A stretch of 64,000 bases of DNA from Ceratodon purpureus (GCA_014871385.1 CM026421.1:13383117-13447116), one strand, 5' to 3'; shown: positions 49,026 to 60,880, numbered from the stretch's first letter. The notes: generated from the sequence alone by a model not told the origin. Numbers and translations: made by a program.

Positions 49026-52000
49026 CCTTTTGTTGCACCATCTTTTCTTTGATAGATGGAAGCACTATGCTTCTGCATTCCTGAAGGTCTCATTCCCTTC
49101 CTAGGAAGCTCCTAGCAGAAGTGGAGAGGTTGTCGCATTTTTTTTATACGAATTGAATAAGACATCGACTGCTTGGCAGCACAAGGAAGGATATGTGCTA
49201 TGGGATCCAGATTTTGAACGTCTAAAAGCTGTGAGTTTCATGAAGCCAGCTTTGCGCATGGTCCTTTCATGAAGACCCCAGGTTAAGAAACTTGATGCTA
49301 TCCACGTTTGCACAATCTGTAACATTAGAATACTCTAATGTACAAGTTCCCCTGGTGATGAATTACAAGTTCACTTGCCTTTTGATGGACCTGCTTTTGG
49401 TCCTTTTGTTCCACCAAGTAGAACACAAATTTATGACCTTTAATTGAATAGATTTTTGCATGTCTGCTATGCAAATGACATTGGCAACTCCAGGTCTACA
49501 GGAGTAGGGTTTTGGGTTTAGGGTCTAAGGACTTACGAAACATTGGGCCTCAGGCAATTCAAAAACAATGAGAGCTCAATGCATAATAGGAGGTTTGTTT
49601 GAATGTTATCTTTTACTTCTTAGCTAAGAGAGGTATGCGGTCAGTGTGTTGTGTGGCAAGTTTTGTGTGGCATTGTCAAAACAATATTGGTTTACCCTCC
49701 AATGGAGTAAGCCAATTCCGATGCTGCCACTTTGGTGCTTTGACTTGGTGACTTGTCCTTGGTTTTTGGCCAATTGGAGTATTTCCAAAGACAAGTGTGC
49801 GCCTCATGACCAGCTAGCCTCGAAATTGAAATCTTTTGTCAATGAATGGATTATTTTCTATGAAAGAAATTTTGGGAACAATCTCAAGCTAAATTATAGT
49901 AGTTACTTAAACACAAAATTCTAGAGATAATAGAAGGGTTGATGTAGTTGTCCAAATAACCAACTAAGCACTCAGAGGTCCTTCAGACACTACAACTTTC
50001 CCCCCAATATTTTGGTGAAAAATAATTATATTCCCATTGAGGTATCATATTACAATTCTCCACGCAAGATTGACATTGTTAATATCACCAACATCTTCGA
50101 AATCTGTCCATGCACCATTGTCCTAATTGAGGGGTTAAAGCACCAACACATTTGGTCAAAGCCTTCCGAGCGTCTCTCCTTTAATCGACTTAGATGAAAG
50201 ATTTTTAGTCAGGCTCCCAATCTACGCCTGTGGACCTGAAATCTCAAATCTTTCCAGTTGACGACCCATTCCAATCAGAGAATGTTGAACTTGACATCTC
50301 AGAGAGTTCCCCAATCAGCCCGATTACACTCGCTTAATTCACTTACGAACTGCATACACACACACACTCAGGCGTGACCAATGCTGGCAGAGTTAGTTTC
50401 TCTGGCTAAGCCCTACAAAGCCACAAGTATTTTTACAGGCACTTCCAATCTGCTGTACAGTACATGTACTGTGCATTCCTATTAGGGTTGATTCAGGACA
50501 TCGTTACAATATGATGGAACAAAACTTTAACCACAAGCGTCTGCTGAATGTCTGTAAGTGGAATTAAGCATGGGAAAGGCGTGCAGCTCAGGCAGGTCCG
50601 TGATGAACTATTCAAACCAGCGATGGTTTCGGCAAAAGTTCTGCAGCACATACCTGCCAAGGTCATCTCAGTCTTTGAAACTCAAAAAAATTCGAGGTGC
50701 ATTTTGCAATATCCATCTTAAGGCAAGCACGTGGTAATTTAAATAACCGCAGAACCAATCAAGCAGGGTGGAAGCAGAAGAAATGGTTGCCTCAGAGAGA
50801 AGATTTGATGTCCATCTTACTCCACAACTGGATTCAGTATGATATGATACATATTTTTTCCATCACAGGCAAACCTCCAACCTCCCTCACCGAGCTAAGT
50901 AAATAAATAGTTTGAAAGACTCTTCAGGCATAGACTCTTGATTCACGCCCCACCTCATAAAATAGAGTTAGACTTCGTCTTCCAAGACTGAAATCCGAGC
51001 AGGCCTCATTGCGAAACTGTACTTAATCATCTGGCCGCAGCCATCAAAAGTAGCTGGTTTAAAGTTTGATAATCATCGGCCAAGACATCAAATTTCCTTG
51101 GAAACCCATCTCGACTCTAAATAGCAAAAAAAGAAGCAAAAGCGGTACTTTCACCTTCCAACAAACCAAAAAAAAACTACAATACGGCCAGCCAAAAAAG
51201 AAAGAAAAACCCTTCTTGACAAAATGATATACTCAAAGAAAGGATCACAAGACTTGGATGGTACTACGTCAAAGACCATAAAACAAACTCTAATGGTCAC
51301 TGATCTAGCTCTACTTGGCTGTTCAGCTTGGGAAGCTAAGCCTGGCCATGTCCAAGCAGTGGTGCAAGCAGCTCTCTTTCTCTCTCTCTCTCTCTCCCTC
51401 GGAGGACTCCTTCAGCAACATGAGTGAAGCTGGAATGCGACTCATGTGGGAGCAGAGGTTCATAACATGTGCACTGTGCAGAGCCTGCTCCAGGAGGAGC
51501 CTGAACAGGTTAGTTTCCAAGTTTGCAGTATTATAATTTAACACCCGGGTGTGATAGAAGTACCACTTGAGTATTAGGAGGACATCGTCCTGGTTTCATT
51601 TCGGTGTTAGTGGAAGTGGACGTTCTGAAACAGTCATCAAGAACAAGAAGGGTGCAGAAGCATCATTGCATGGGCACCACGTTGGAATGCTGACCCCATT
51701 CCACCAAATGATATGACAGTAGCACATTGTCAAGTACTATTGTATGCTTCTCAATGATTTTTTTTAGGGGAGTGGTCACATCTGCCTGGCTAGATCACAT
51801 CTTCATTGGGCTGGGCCAGCTCCTACACCTTTGCTACCCGGCTCCAGGTTGCCCATTATCTGCCCTTTCGCCTTCATCATTGCAAATCCACTTCTCACTC
51901 TGGCTCCCTTGGCTGCATCCGTTAGGCGCTCGCTTGCTGATCATTTCAAAAATGTATCTCACCTCTCTATGCCTAGCTTCTCTCCAACTTGTTAGTGTAG

Positions 52001-52303
52001 CCGGCATCAACTTGCTCCATTGTAGGTTGTGGTTTTCAAGAAACGTAAATGCCATATTCATCAAATTGGCCAATTTTGATTATATTGGCCACTCAAATAT
52101 TGTGGTATCAGCTCATTTTCTCTCTTTTATTTGCTTAGTGTGGCTGCCAATATAAGTAGGATTGACCAATTTAATATAAATGGCATTCCTACTTTTGGAA
52201 TATTCTTCCCTTTGAAAATTTGTAGGTTTCTTGAAAACTACATCCCCTCTTAATAACAAACTTACCCACCATTTCCACTCTTTCAAGGTTTGTGGAAATG
52301 CTA
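49026..52303. other. Gene-free stretch
   Basis: It contains a CT microsatellite (about 51376-51396). A 142-codon plus-strand frame (51727-52155) begins mildly hydrophobic but has no recognisable family. No splice-consistent gene was found. Confidence 0.35.
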
Positions 52304-52305
52304 TA

Positions 52306-52726
52306 AGGTGGAGGCACCTATGACCGACCAGTTAAGAGATTTGCCACTAAGATTGGAGGTGTATAAGTTGAGGGAGATTTTTCCTTGAAAGGGAAATAGG
52401 TTTAAGGAGGAATGCAACTTCAAATGTCATGTTTACTTCAATATTTAATTTACTATGAATTTTGAAAGACATTCTTTTTATAATACATATGACCGATATG
52501 TAGGCCCACCTAAAACCGACCACCATGACACCAAAACTTGATCATTGTGCTACTACCAAAGTATTCCCGTATGATTCCCTTTGATTCCCTTTCTACCAAT
52601 CATGCTTGATACTTTCTTCTAGATCTCCCAAGATTTTGAATAGTAAGTGGTTGGAAATGGAGGTCGGAAATGGAGAAGTCTCTTGATTAGTTATGGGTAC
52701 CTGGTCGGCTATAGATGCCTCCACCT
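52306..52726. mobile_element. TA-flanked MITE, copy 2
   Basis: The AGGTGGAGGCACCTAT inverted ends are the same as in the copy at 31851, with TA duplications at 52304-52305 and 52727-52728. It is 421 bp long. It has a small internal duplication (gattccctttgattcccttt) compared with the other copy. Confidence 0.75.
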
Positions 52727-52728
52727 TA

Positions 52729-53118
52729 AGATTAGTGGTGAATAATTTATTCATGAAGCATGAGCGGATGAGTTACTTTTTTAGTATATTTTTACCATCC
52801 GTTCAAAATATTCCTTCAAATGTCATCCATTAGAAAAAAAAAAAAAAAACCTATTATTACATAAATTCCATGAGCTATGAGCGACGAGCACTTGTGACTC
52901 ATAGGCTGCTGGCTCACCGCTCATGTCATAGCCTCATTCCAAAGTTTGGCATGCCATGAGCAAGCTTGTCTCTCCATCAAGAGGACTGGTTTTCAGAAAT
53001 GACTATTGTAGAAATGTGGAAATTTCTTTGCGTTACGCAGGAAAAAGCCAAGACGCAAAATGGTTTCACTGTATTCTTTCGAAAGAGTTTTGAAACCGTT
53101 AATTAAGCACGAATCTTC
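52729..53118. other. Short intergenic stretch
   Basis: AT-rich, with a poly-A run near 52832-52848. No feature could be supported. Confidence 0.4.
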
Positions 53119-53191
53119 TGAAGATGCGGGGTATCAATCCCCGTACCTCTCGCATGCTAAGCGAGCGCTCTACCATCTGAGATGCATCCCC
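53119..53191 (-). tRNA. tRNA-Ala (AGC)
   Basis: On the minus strand GGGGATG pairs with CATCTTC (two G-T pairs; discriminator A). The anticodon arm is CTCGC-TTAGCAT-GCGAG with AGC at 53156-53158. The T arm ACGGGGATTGATACCCCG has a usual B box except for one base. The D stem reads TCTC against GAGC, one mismatch from the usual GCTC, so expression may be weaker than for a canonical copy. The rest agrees with plant tRNA-Ala(AGC). Confidence 0.85.
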
Positions 53192-53584
53192 AATGCCACG
53201 TGGCTATCACAAAGGGCACAGAGGGAGCATAGCGTGTCGGAATCTTACGTTTGGATGAGAGACGAAGAAACGGTGAAATACTTATACTAGCAGGCAACAG
53301 AGAGTACCTTCATAAATTCGTATAAAATGATGACTCACTTGAGAACAACCTACTCTCCAAAGCCCAATTTCGCAGAGATGAATCTCTCTGCTGTCTTTTA
53401 ATCATGAATATAATGTGATAATCGACTATATCCTAGAGAGCCGTCGCACAACCCACAAACAGAACTTGGATAGGTTAGGACGTCCAGAGGTTTTTTTTAC
53501 CTGGATGTATGATTTCCTTTGTGAATACCTGGACTCTATTCCATCTACATTAGGAAATTATTTACACTCGGGTTTGTCCATCAG

Positions 53585-56317
53585 CTAGCTCTGGTGAAGC
53601 GTGACAACGGATCCGGGACCCATGAATGCACCCGTCTGTTCGAGGGCACTGTCAAAAAATCCACCCATGGGGGGTTGTGCTGCAAGAGGAGGAGAGAATT
53701 GCATCAGAATGTCACGCAACGTGACGATGCCCTTCACACGGCCTTCGTTATCCAATATGTAGCCCCTGTCACTGCGAGCTCTGAAAAGTTTCTGCATTGC
53801 TTGCTTCATGGTCTCACTTGAGCTGAAAGTCACAGGATCCTGCATTGCTGGTATCTGAACCTTGGCCAGACTGAGTGTAGCAGCAGATACGGCAGCGCCA
53901 AAATCTTCCTGTCGTGGAGATCCCTGGATTTGCTTCCCATCGCCATCTCCTACCCTCATGAAATCCAGAATACTCATTTCCCTGCCAAGGCATCAAGTAT
54001 CAGTTTCACTGCTCTAGTACCCAGTGTACTGATTGACAGAGAAGATGAGATTCGGACTAGTATAGTGGTTGTCACAATAAGTGCTCTTTCGATGTGAGGA
54101 TGTTAATGTGGCGATGAATGACAGGATATACGATTTGGTAAGAAAGGAGTTGGTTTTGAGAACAGGAAGTTGGGAAACTAACTTGCGGCGAAGAAATACA
54201 TGTGGCTGGTCCAATAATACTCGTAAGTCGCAGTAGCGTATATTTCCAATGAGGCTCTTGGAAGACCGATCGAGGATAGGCACACCACTGATTCGGTACT
54301 TCCACATGGCACGCACTGCTGTCATGAGAGGGTCGTCACCGTAAACCGAAACCATTTGTCCCGCATTTTGGTCCGTTTCGAACCTGAAAATGAGCCAGAG
54401 TACTCGATCAGGATACTAGTCTCCTTTAGGTTCTGTCCGCTAGGTTGGAGAATCGTAAATGGACAAAGCCGATCACAGTTCCTGCCTTTGATACTTGATA
54501 TCAAGATCACAAAAACCTAACATTACTAACAATATCGACGTAATGATCTGGCAAGTAATAGTGCAGGATGGATTTCGGAAGAAAACAAAAGAATCTTACC
54601 CTGCATTGCTAAGTTTGCTCGCGGCAATGGCCTCGAACCAGTGCAGGCCCTCACACTGAAGTAACAATTGTATTGCGACGTCCTGTGCATGCACCCAACA
54701 AGACGCTATTGAGTCATATGTCCACCTTAGTGCAGCAGCAAAAGCTAAAGCAATCGAGATTATATAATTAGCTGTTTCACAACCTTAGTGCCTAATTCAT
54801 TGCAATGCCATGACAACGAGAATGATCGCAAAATAACTACCCCGAGAGTTAAATGTCTTCGCACGTAATTCTAAATCTCACAGAACCACTATGGAGGCAC
54901 ATAAAGAAATACTGTGTCACAATTGGGGAGACTTCAGGGATTTAAACATCAGTTTGTACATCCAATCTTAGATTTTTGGAACAAGAGTTTCATGCAAGGA
55001 AACTGGGTTATACCTGGGTGATGAAGCCTCTGACGCTCTTAGAGGTCTCACTATCTACAACTGGGACAGCTTTCAGCCGATGTTTGGACAGTAGAAGCAA
55101 GACATGAAGTAGGGTGTCTTCCGGGCGGACTGGCAAAAACGGCCCCCACCGAAAGGATCTTGCCATAGCACTCACCTGCACACCAGGCAGTAGCATTACA
55201 CATGGACAATCTAAAATGATCATAACGCGAAGATATTAAAAACACAACGAGCTATGTGGAAGACAAATGAGGTGATTACCGGTGTAGAATTCACGTTGTC
55301 AAGTTTATCTAAAAGGCCAAAGAAGCCTTCACGGCTGTGTAGTTCTCTTTGAGACGTGCCTGGGCTTTCTCGTGACTGCACTGATTGCCCCTCCGCCGCC
55401 CTTGCTAGTTGCTCTTGCGCCTGTGCTACATGCTCCTCCGCTTTATTTGGGTTTCGTGCTTCCACCGAAGCGGTAGCATTCTGTGGTGCATCAGTGGGGC
55501 TCAACACCATACCGGAAATTTTTGCATCGGCTTCTGCTACCTCAAATTCCTGCAACAACGTTGTAAGGTTTAATTCTACAGCTCAGAGAACAAATCTATG
55601 AAGAGCATATGATCATGACCTTCTCACAATGGAAAGGAACTATGGAGATTTGAGGTTCAGGCTGCACAATACCTGAAGAACCCAAAGAACAAGGCTGGCA
55701 AAATCAAGGAGACCCACATATTCATCTCCCGATGACACATGGTTACTTCTGTGTGGATCCCGGACAGGAGCACCAAGCACTTTCTGGACGTATAGTTTCT
55801 CAATAGCAGCACTTATAGTGTCCGTCATGTTCAGCTCCAACACTGCCAGTAGCAAGAGAATGTTGTCAGTGTTTACGCAGAAAAACTGGTCTCTTATACC
55901 AAATATGAGAGACCCCATCCTCGCATTCAGTACCAAATGAGTCGCGCTAATCAAATAGTGACATCCTAGGGTTTCTGCATCGGGTTTCAGATGATCTAGG
56001 TCACGAGAATCTGATCGTCAAAACCCAGCAACAATAATGACAGACGAACCCCTGTTTCTTAAAAAGGGATTTAATGGTAGGCGAAACTGGAGCTCACCTT
56101 CTGAGTTGCCAATCCCCGGAACTGAGACTAAAGGAATACGGTCAAAGAAACGTTTCAGGGCCTCCGTGGGTGGCAGGCCTCCGCCCGGCTTCGCACTGTC
56201 GGGCACCTCGAGATTTTCATTCTCCCGTTCGATCTTCTGCATCACGACATCCTTCTTCTCGTGAATACTGCGCTCTGTATCAGACACCACTCTCTCCAGC
56301 TTGGACGCGCCCTCCAT
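53585..56317 (-). CDS. Four-CBS-domain protein, SnRK1 gamma-subunit-like
   Basis: Seven exons give a 500-residue frame: 56098-56317, 55673-55842, 55280-55549, 55014-55175, 54600-54682, 54183-54383 and 53585-53981. All introns are GT/AG and phases agree. The start is ATG at 56317. Four CBS motifs follow in order. CBS1 is at about 74-130 (VLELNMTDTISAAIEKLYVQ, VLGAPVRD). CBS2 is at about 222-285 (FRWGPFLPVRPEDTLLHVLL, LKAVPVVD, RGFITQ). CBS3 is at about 312-365 (ISGVPILD, LIGNIRYCDLRVLL). CBS4 is at about 415-475 (DRGYILDNEGRVKGIVTLRD). This layout, with the FRWGPFLPV string, matches plant SNF1-related kinase regulatory gamma-like proteins (KING1/PV42 type), which help sense energy status through the SnRK1 complex. 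An Ala/Glu/Gln-rich linker (131-215) separates CBS1 and CBS2. A KING1-type assignment is more likely than PV42 by its length, but not certain. Confidence 0.88.
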
Positions 56318-57870
56318 GGCGGCGCAGATTCCTCCAAACTCAACACACTGCTGGCGTCACGTCGAAAACAAATGGGTTCTCTGTCACGCCCACCAAAACA
56401 AGCTCTCAACTGAGAAACGAGCAGTTAGGGTCCGATAGCCAACAGCGGCCATGACACCAATAAGCAGACCAAAGAAAAACCCTCCACCCTGGTCCCAAAT
56501 TGCTCTAAACAATAAGATTACCCCCACCACTCCAAATCTCTCCCAAACCACACCTCCTCTCCAGATGATCGCTCACCACAACAAACTCACGAAAATCAAC
56601 ATGAAACCAACCTACATGGACACGATCTCCAGAAACTACTTCCAATACAAAAGACCCAAGTGCAAAAAACAGAGTCACTCCCTCACACCACTCCTACAAT
56701 CACAAACATGCTCTCTCCACCAACACCACATCACTTACCCAAGTAATTAGCTCAAGCAACCCAGATATCAAACTGATGCAAACTTGTTGTGCTCGTAAGA
56801 GAAAGGAAACGTCTTAGAGGTGATGTCTGAGTTGCCTTTCCTGTTTGAGAGAGCACTCTAGCTAAAGTTATCATACACGTTCCACCTGAGTTGATTCTTC
56901 ACAGAGTTGAGGCCCATGTCGGAGTCCAATTCTCTAGACTGCCACCCAGATGGGAGACATGCAGGGCGTCCGCCACGTGGTCCCTGCCACAGTGTCTTGT
57001 AGCTTATAATATACTGTCACAAATCTCCTAAGATGATGGCACTACAGTGTACCTAATTGTAGACTACTAGTTTCTGCTAATCTTGATCAAACTGAGACCC
57101 TTGGAGTTGGCAGATTTTTGATGGATTAGATGAGGTGACAATGTGAACCCATGTGAAGAGAGATGTGACAATCGGAGGTGTAACAGCTTTGTGAAATGTA
57201 GACATGATGATGGAGAAGAGAGAGCATCTCAATCGTTGGGACTGAAGACACAAGTAGAAAGTAGGCAGGGAGCGAACAGTGTATGAATTGGGCAGTCTTT
57301 ACAGAAAGCCACTTGAATCAAACGTCTTTGAATTCTGCACTCGAGCTGATGTTCGAGAGACATGAAAGGCAAATTTCTCTTTCAGGACTGCAAGGGCAAG
57401 TCTAGCCTTTACGTGTTTGCCCATCAGGAGCTGTTTCAGATAGATGAACAATGAGGAGGTGGTCTGCAATCAGTCCAGAGAATTTGCAGCTCCACACTAA
57501 GACCAGGAAACTGAACCACTTCTCACTAGAGACCCACTTCTTATTAGAGACCAATCGTCATATCGTCATATCGTCATATCTCATCGTCATCGTTTAACCG
57601 AGACGAGAGCTCACAAAGATATATACAGACTATGCGTACTTCTAAATTATAATACTACAGGTAATTCTTTCCAGCAACTACCATGACCTGAAATTCTGGG
57701 AGTAGCAAAACGCGATTCATGGGAAGTCAAGGAGGGTGAGAGTGAATCTATTAATCATGGTAACTTGTATAAAGAGCACAAGTGCTAGAACTGCACAGAG
57801 CCTCAATAACGGAGATATGGTCTAAAAGTGCAGAGAGCAGTGTTAGCTATAAAATTGTGCACAAAAAAAC
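56318..57870. other. Region between the CBS gene and the OST gene
   Basis: The part next to the CBS gene (56440-56760) is A/C-rich on the plus strand and nearly free of G. It probably forms the promoter or leader of that minus-strand gene. A short microsatellite of atcgtcat units lies at 57554-57590. The segment next to 57870 would contain the OST 3' untranslated region. No gene was found. Confidence 0.4.
57554..57590. repeat. 8-bp microsatellite
   Basis: atcgtcat occurs three times in a row (57554-57577) and once more shortly after. Confidence 0.8.
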
Positions 57871-58905
57871 CTACGTCCATCGCGAGGGCCAGAAAGCATG
57901 GATCCAGTATCCTGTTTTCCAGTTATCGAGAGCAATCACCTTCCTGACAGCCACGAAACTAATAGTAATCGCTACGATCATCACGAGCCGCTGCACGATC
58001 TTGGAACGAATTTGAGGGGCAAAATGTGTGACAAAGCCTAACAACAATCCCACAATGGTGTACAAAAATCCCACCACAAACCCCTCCGCTCCCAGCTGCA
58101 TACCCGAGCCCTGGTAGAAGAAAACCAGCTTCGCAGGGTTGTTCCGGTCCTGCATGAAGAGCGGCATCTTGCGGATGATGTTGTGCATGCCTCCCGAGAC
58201 ACTGAAGAAGTAGATCATCAATGCCCCGAAACACCAAATCCTCGGCTCCCGCAGAGGCGAGTCCGGTGCAGCCGCAATCCTCACAGCGAACGGGGTCGCC
58301 AGCAGCACTAACGTCGCCAGCGCCCACACCTGCCCCTTACTCAGCGGCGGCGGCCGCTCGATCGGCCCGCACTGCTGCTTCGTCTTGGCCGTGACAAAAC
58401 TCGCCACCCCCTCCGCCGTCCGCGGAAACTCCCCTTGGTTCATCTCCTCGCTCGCATCCTGATCCCCGCTCCCCGCTGCCACAAATCTCACATGCGGCAA
58501 CGCCTGCACCTTAAACAGCTGAAACACCCCTTGCATTTGCTTGAATTCCAAATCGCAGAAGAACACCTTCCCCTCCGACTCCTGCCCCTTATGATACTTC
58601 CCATACGCTGTCGCCACTAGCCCGAACTCCTTCCGAAACTCCACCAACCTCAGCTCCGTATTACTATGCAGCTGGCTCGCATCGAAAAACAAAATCAGCG
58701 CGTACGGCCGCGGCTCCGACGTCGACATGAACCGCCGGAAGTTGTGCTCGTCCAACCGAATCACTCCATCCTTCGCCTGCGCCTGCATATGCATCAGATC
58801 TGCCACGCGATCCTCATTCGACTCCGCCCCCGCTCCCGCAATCGCCACCGCCACCAACACCAACACCAACACGGCCATCACCCCGAGGCGCTCCTCCCTC
58901 CCCAT
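57871..58905 (-). CDS. OST3: Oligosaccharyltransferase subunit OST3/OST6 (plant type)
   Basis: An uninterrupted 344-residue frame starts at ATG 58905; the frame is open upstream only with TTG. Residues 1-27 are a signal peptide (AVLVLVLVAVAIAGAGA). The lumenal thioredoxin-like domain (about 28-180) includes YALILFFDASQLHSNTELRL and HVRFVAAG, and lacks the CXXC of yeast and human homologues, as in other plant members. Four membrane segments follow: QVWALATLVLLATPFAV, WCFGALMIYFFSVSGGMHNI, VVGFLYTIVGLLLGFV and VMIVAITISFVAVRKVIAL. The family signature NPAKLVFFYQGSGMQLGAEG lies between the second and third. It belongs to the ER complex that transfers the glycan to nascent proteins. Its length matches plant OST3A/OST3B. 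Confidence 0.93.
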   Translation of the reverse strand: MGREERLGVMAVLVLVLVAVAIAGAGAESNEDRVADLMHMQAQAKDGVIRLDEHNFRRFMSTSEPRPYALILFFDASQLHSNTELRLVEFRKEFGLVATAYGKYHKGQESEGKVFFCDLEFKQMQGVFQLFKVQALPHVRFVAAGSGDQDASEEMNQGEFPRTAEGVASFVTAKTKQQCGPIERPPPLSKGQVWALATLVLLATPFAVRIAAAPDSPLREPRIWCFGALMIYFFSVSGGMHNIIRKMPLFMQDRNNPAKLVFFYQGSGMQLGAEGFVVGFLYTIVGLLLGFVTHFAPQIRSKIVQRLVMIVAITISFVAVRKVIALDNWKTGYWIHAFWPSRWT

Positions 58906-58918
58906 CGCTCCCTCCCTC

Positions 58919-58927
58919 AAACCCTAG
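58919..58927. promoter_or_regulatory. Telo-box-like motif in the OST leader
   Basis: AAACCCTAG lies 14 bases upstream of the ATG on the antisense side (CTAGGGTTT on the transcript strand). Telo-box-like elements are common in plant housekeeping genes. Its activity here is inferred only. Confidence 0.3.
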
Positions 58928-59883
58928 CGAAGCTCCAAATTCTGCAACAACGACAACGCTTGCATCCTCTCCGAGAGAGAGCGAGGGTTTCACAAACCCT
59001 GCTCCATTGGAACCCGCGTTTCGTACCCTCACTTGCTCTTCATCGTGATGGTTTGAGCCTGCATTTCCAGTTTGGTGGCGAGTTTTGCATTGAGATCGTG
59101 ATTCTTGTGGAGGGGTCGCGTTGTTGCAACACTATATTGCATTTCGTGGATTTTAGGAGGTGTAGTGTGGCGTGGTGGTGTAGGCAATGGTGGTTTTGCA
59201 GCTATGACGGTTTTGGGTGTGTGTTTGAGGGGTTGAAGATTGATTGAATGGAGTTTGGGTTATGGTTGTTTGTCCTAATACCACCCATTGCCCCCAAATC
59301 GAAAAGTGGATTCCCCAAAACCGATCACGCCTAATTCCTAGATTGTGAAAAATAGATGTACCTCATTTCTGCATTAGTGCATGTAATCGGTTTGGGTTAC
59401 AGGTTACTTTGCACTTTGGAATTTGGTAGAAAATTGATAAATGCATATTTCTTGTTGCATTTTTTTTCAATCCTTTTTCAATCCTATTTCTGAGTCTCTC
59501 ATATTTTTTTTCAGAATTTACCACTACTCAAAATATCCTAAACTGCTGAACTTGGTCGTCCCGTTAGTCCTTAAACTTCCATTCGACTTCATTCAGATTA
59601 CAGGTTTAGGGGTTCAGAATAGGCCTAGTGTGGGCTTGTAAACACTTATCTCATCTAGATCGCGGCTTGGAAAGGGCCGTCAACCTGTAAATTTCAGGGC
59701 GTTCCAGCCACCCTTAACCACTTGAAATTGAAAATTTCAAACTTTCATCTTTTTATCTTCTTTCCACTACACCTTGTCATTGCGAAATCTTACAACAAGC
59801 TGCGAAAAAAAACCAAACCTAAGGAAAGAAACAATTTATAAGTTGCCTTTAGAGGTAGACCACAATTCTACTAATCCTGTATA
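58928..59883. other. OST upstream region and spacer
   Basis: The first 300 bases have the GC content and CT-rich tracts expected of a plant promoter and leader. The rest is AT-rich. No other gene is seen. Confidence 0.4.
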
Positions 59884-60464
59884 GTCTGACCTCGATAAGT
59901 GTTAGGGATCGGGAGCATGCTTTCAGGTAACATCTAGACATTAGTAACACATAACACCTATAAAGGGCGATGTCGATGATTTTTAACACTTAAAAGAGTT
60001 AAAAAGGTAAATACATAACATTTATAGAAAAAATGGATGGAATTACAAAATATTGATTCATTATTCATCTAAACCCGTAAAAAGAATGAACTAATAGTAC
60101 TTTGACGAGTTTTTGCTACACGCCAAGATATTATTTCCTTTTCCGATTCTTCAATATTCTTGATAAATAACATGATGTCATTAAGTCTTTCCTCCAAAAA
60201 CTCCAAAAAATTCTTCAAAGTTTGAAGAGCACTATCTACATCTTTAAAACCTACAACCTCTTCTACTGTATAGTGAGGCTTATTTTCATGAAGATCACTA
60301 TCTTCTTCGTGTTCACTACCGTGTTGTTAAAATGGAAGCATTTCAATGACATCTAGAATCATTTTGCGATTGGAAACTATTGCTGTATCTAAAAATTATC
60401 TCCCGCCAAGCGATGACTCTTACAAAAAGCCTTTTTTTATAAACTTATCACTTATCGAGGTAGA
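59884..60464 (-). mobile_element. Deleted pogo/Tigger-like transposon
   Basis: The left end contains ctgacctcgataagtgtta (59887-59905), and the right end has its near complement cacttatcgaggtaga (60449-60464). Between them only the C-terminal end of a transposase gene survives. The exact outer borders and TA duplications are uncertain. Confidence 0.6.
60069..60389 (-). pseudogene. pogo/Tigger-like transposase C-terminal remnant
   Basis: The minus strand reads as about 105 codons ending at TAG 60069-60071, with one internal stop (TAA, 60327-60329). It contains NRKMILDVIEMLPF before the stop, and then acidic EHEEDSD, FKDVDSALQTLKNFLEFLEE and the terminal TRQSTISSFF. A terminal R-Q-x-T-x-x-x-F-F after a coiled region is typical of the C-terminus of pogo/Tigger transposases. 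The DDE domain is deleted, so this copy is non-functional. Confidence 0.6.
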
Positions 60465-60565
60465 ATTAACTTAGCCTAGAGCGCAACCTTGCATAACACT
60501 TAACACATAACACTTACTAGTCTTAATTTTAAGGGAGCAAAATCTCCATAACACATATAGAGTTT

Positions 60566-60805
60566 TAACTCTTATCAAGGTAACACTTATCAAGGTAACA
60601 CTTGTCAAGGTAACACTTATCCAGGTAACACATATCAAGGTAACACTTATTAAGATAACACTTATCAAGGTAACACTTATTAAGATAACACTTATCAAGG
60701 TAACACTTATCAATGTAACACTTATCGAGGTAACACTTATCCAGGTAACACTTATCCAAGTAACACTTATCCAGGTAACACTTATCCAGGTAACACTTAT
60801 TGAGG
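60566..60805. repeat. 15-bp tandem array, 16 copies, matching the pogo-like terminal repeat
   Basis: The unit is taacacttatcaagg with variants (ccagg, cgagg, taaga), exactly periodic over 240 bases. Its complement, CCTCGATAAGTGTTA in the cgagg variant, equals the terminal sequence of the deleted element at 59884. Frames on the minus strand read as repeated ISVTW or DKCYL peptides and are by-products of the period. Confidence 0.95.
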
Positions 60806-60815
60806 TAACACTTAG

Positions 60816-60880
60816 AGTAGGGAGCCCTATTATTGCGCGGTCTGCTATCACTGCGCATAGGTGCCCCATTGTTGCGCCCT
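60816..60880. mobile_element. Possible left end of the pogo-like element carrying the intact transposase
   Basis: After TA (60818-60819) the sequence gggagccctattattgcgc is followed by further copies of a short motif: tattgcgc, tcactgcgc and ttgttgcgc at about 20-base spacing (60830-60877). Tigger/pogo ends often carry such subterminal repeats. The right end is not in the window, so this is tentative. Confidence 0.35.

Noticed and set aside
49500..49530. Telomere-like gggttttgggtttaggg string
   Set aside because: Only one imperfect unit is present, with no tandem array.
51727..52155. 142-codon frame with hydrophobic segments
   Set aside because: No recognisable family, no splice-consistent extension, and similar open frames on the opposite strand.
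60471..60869. Repetitive proteins (ISVTW and DKCYL repeats) read from the 15-bp array
   Set aside because: A 15-bp period is a multiple of three, so open repeated frames are automatic; no start context or other support.
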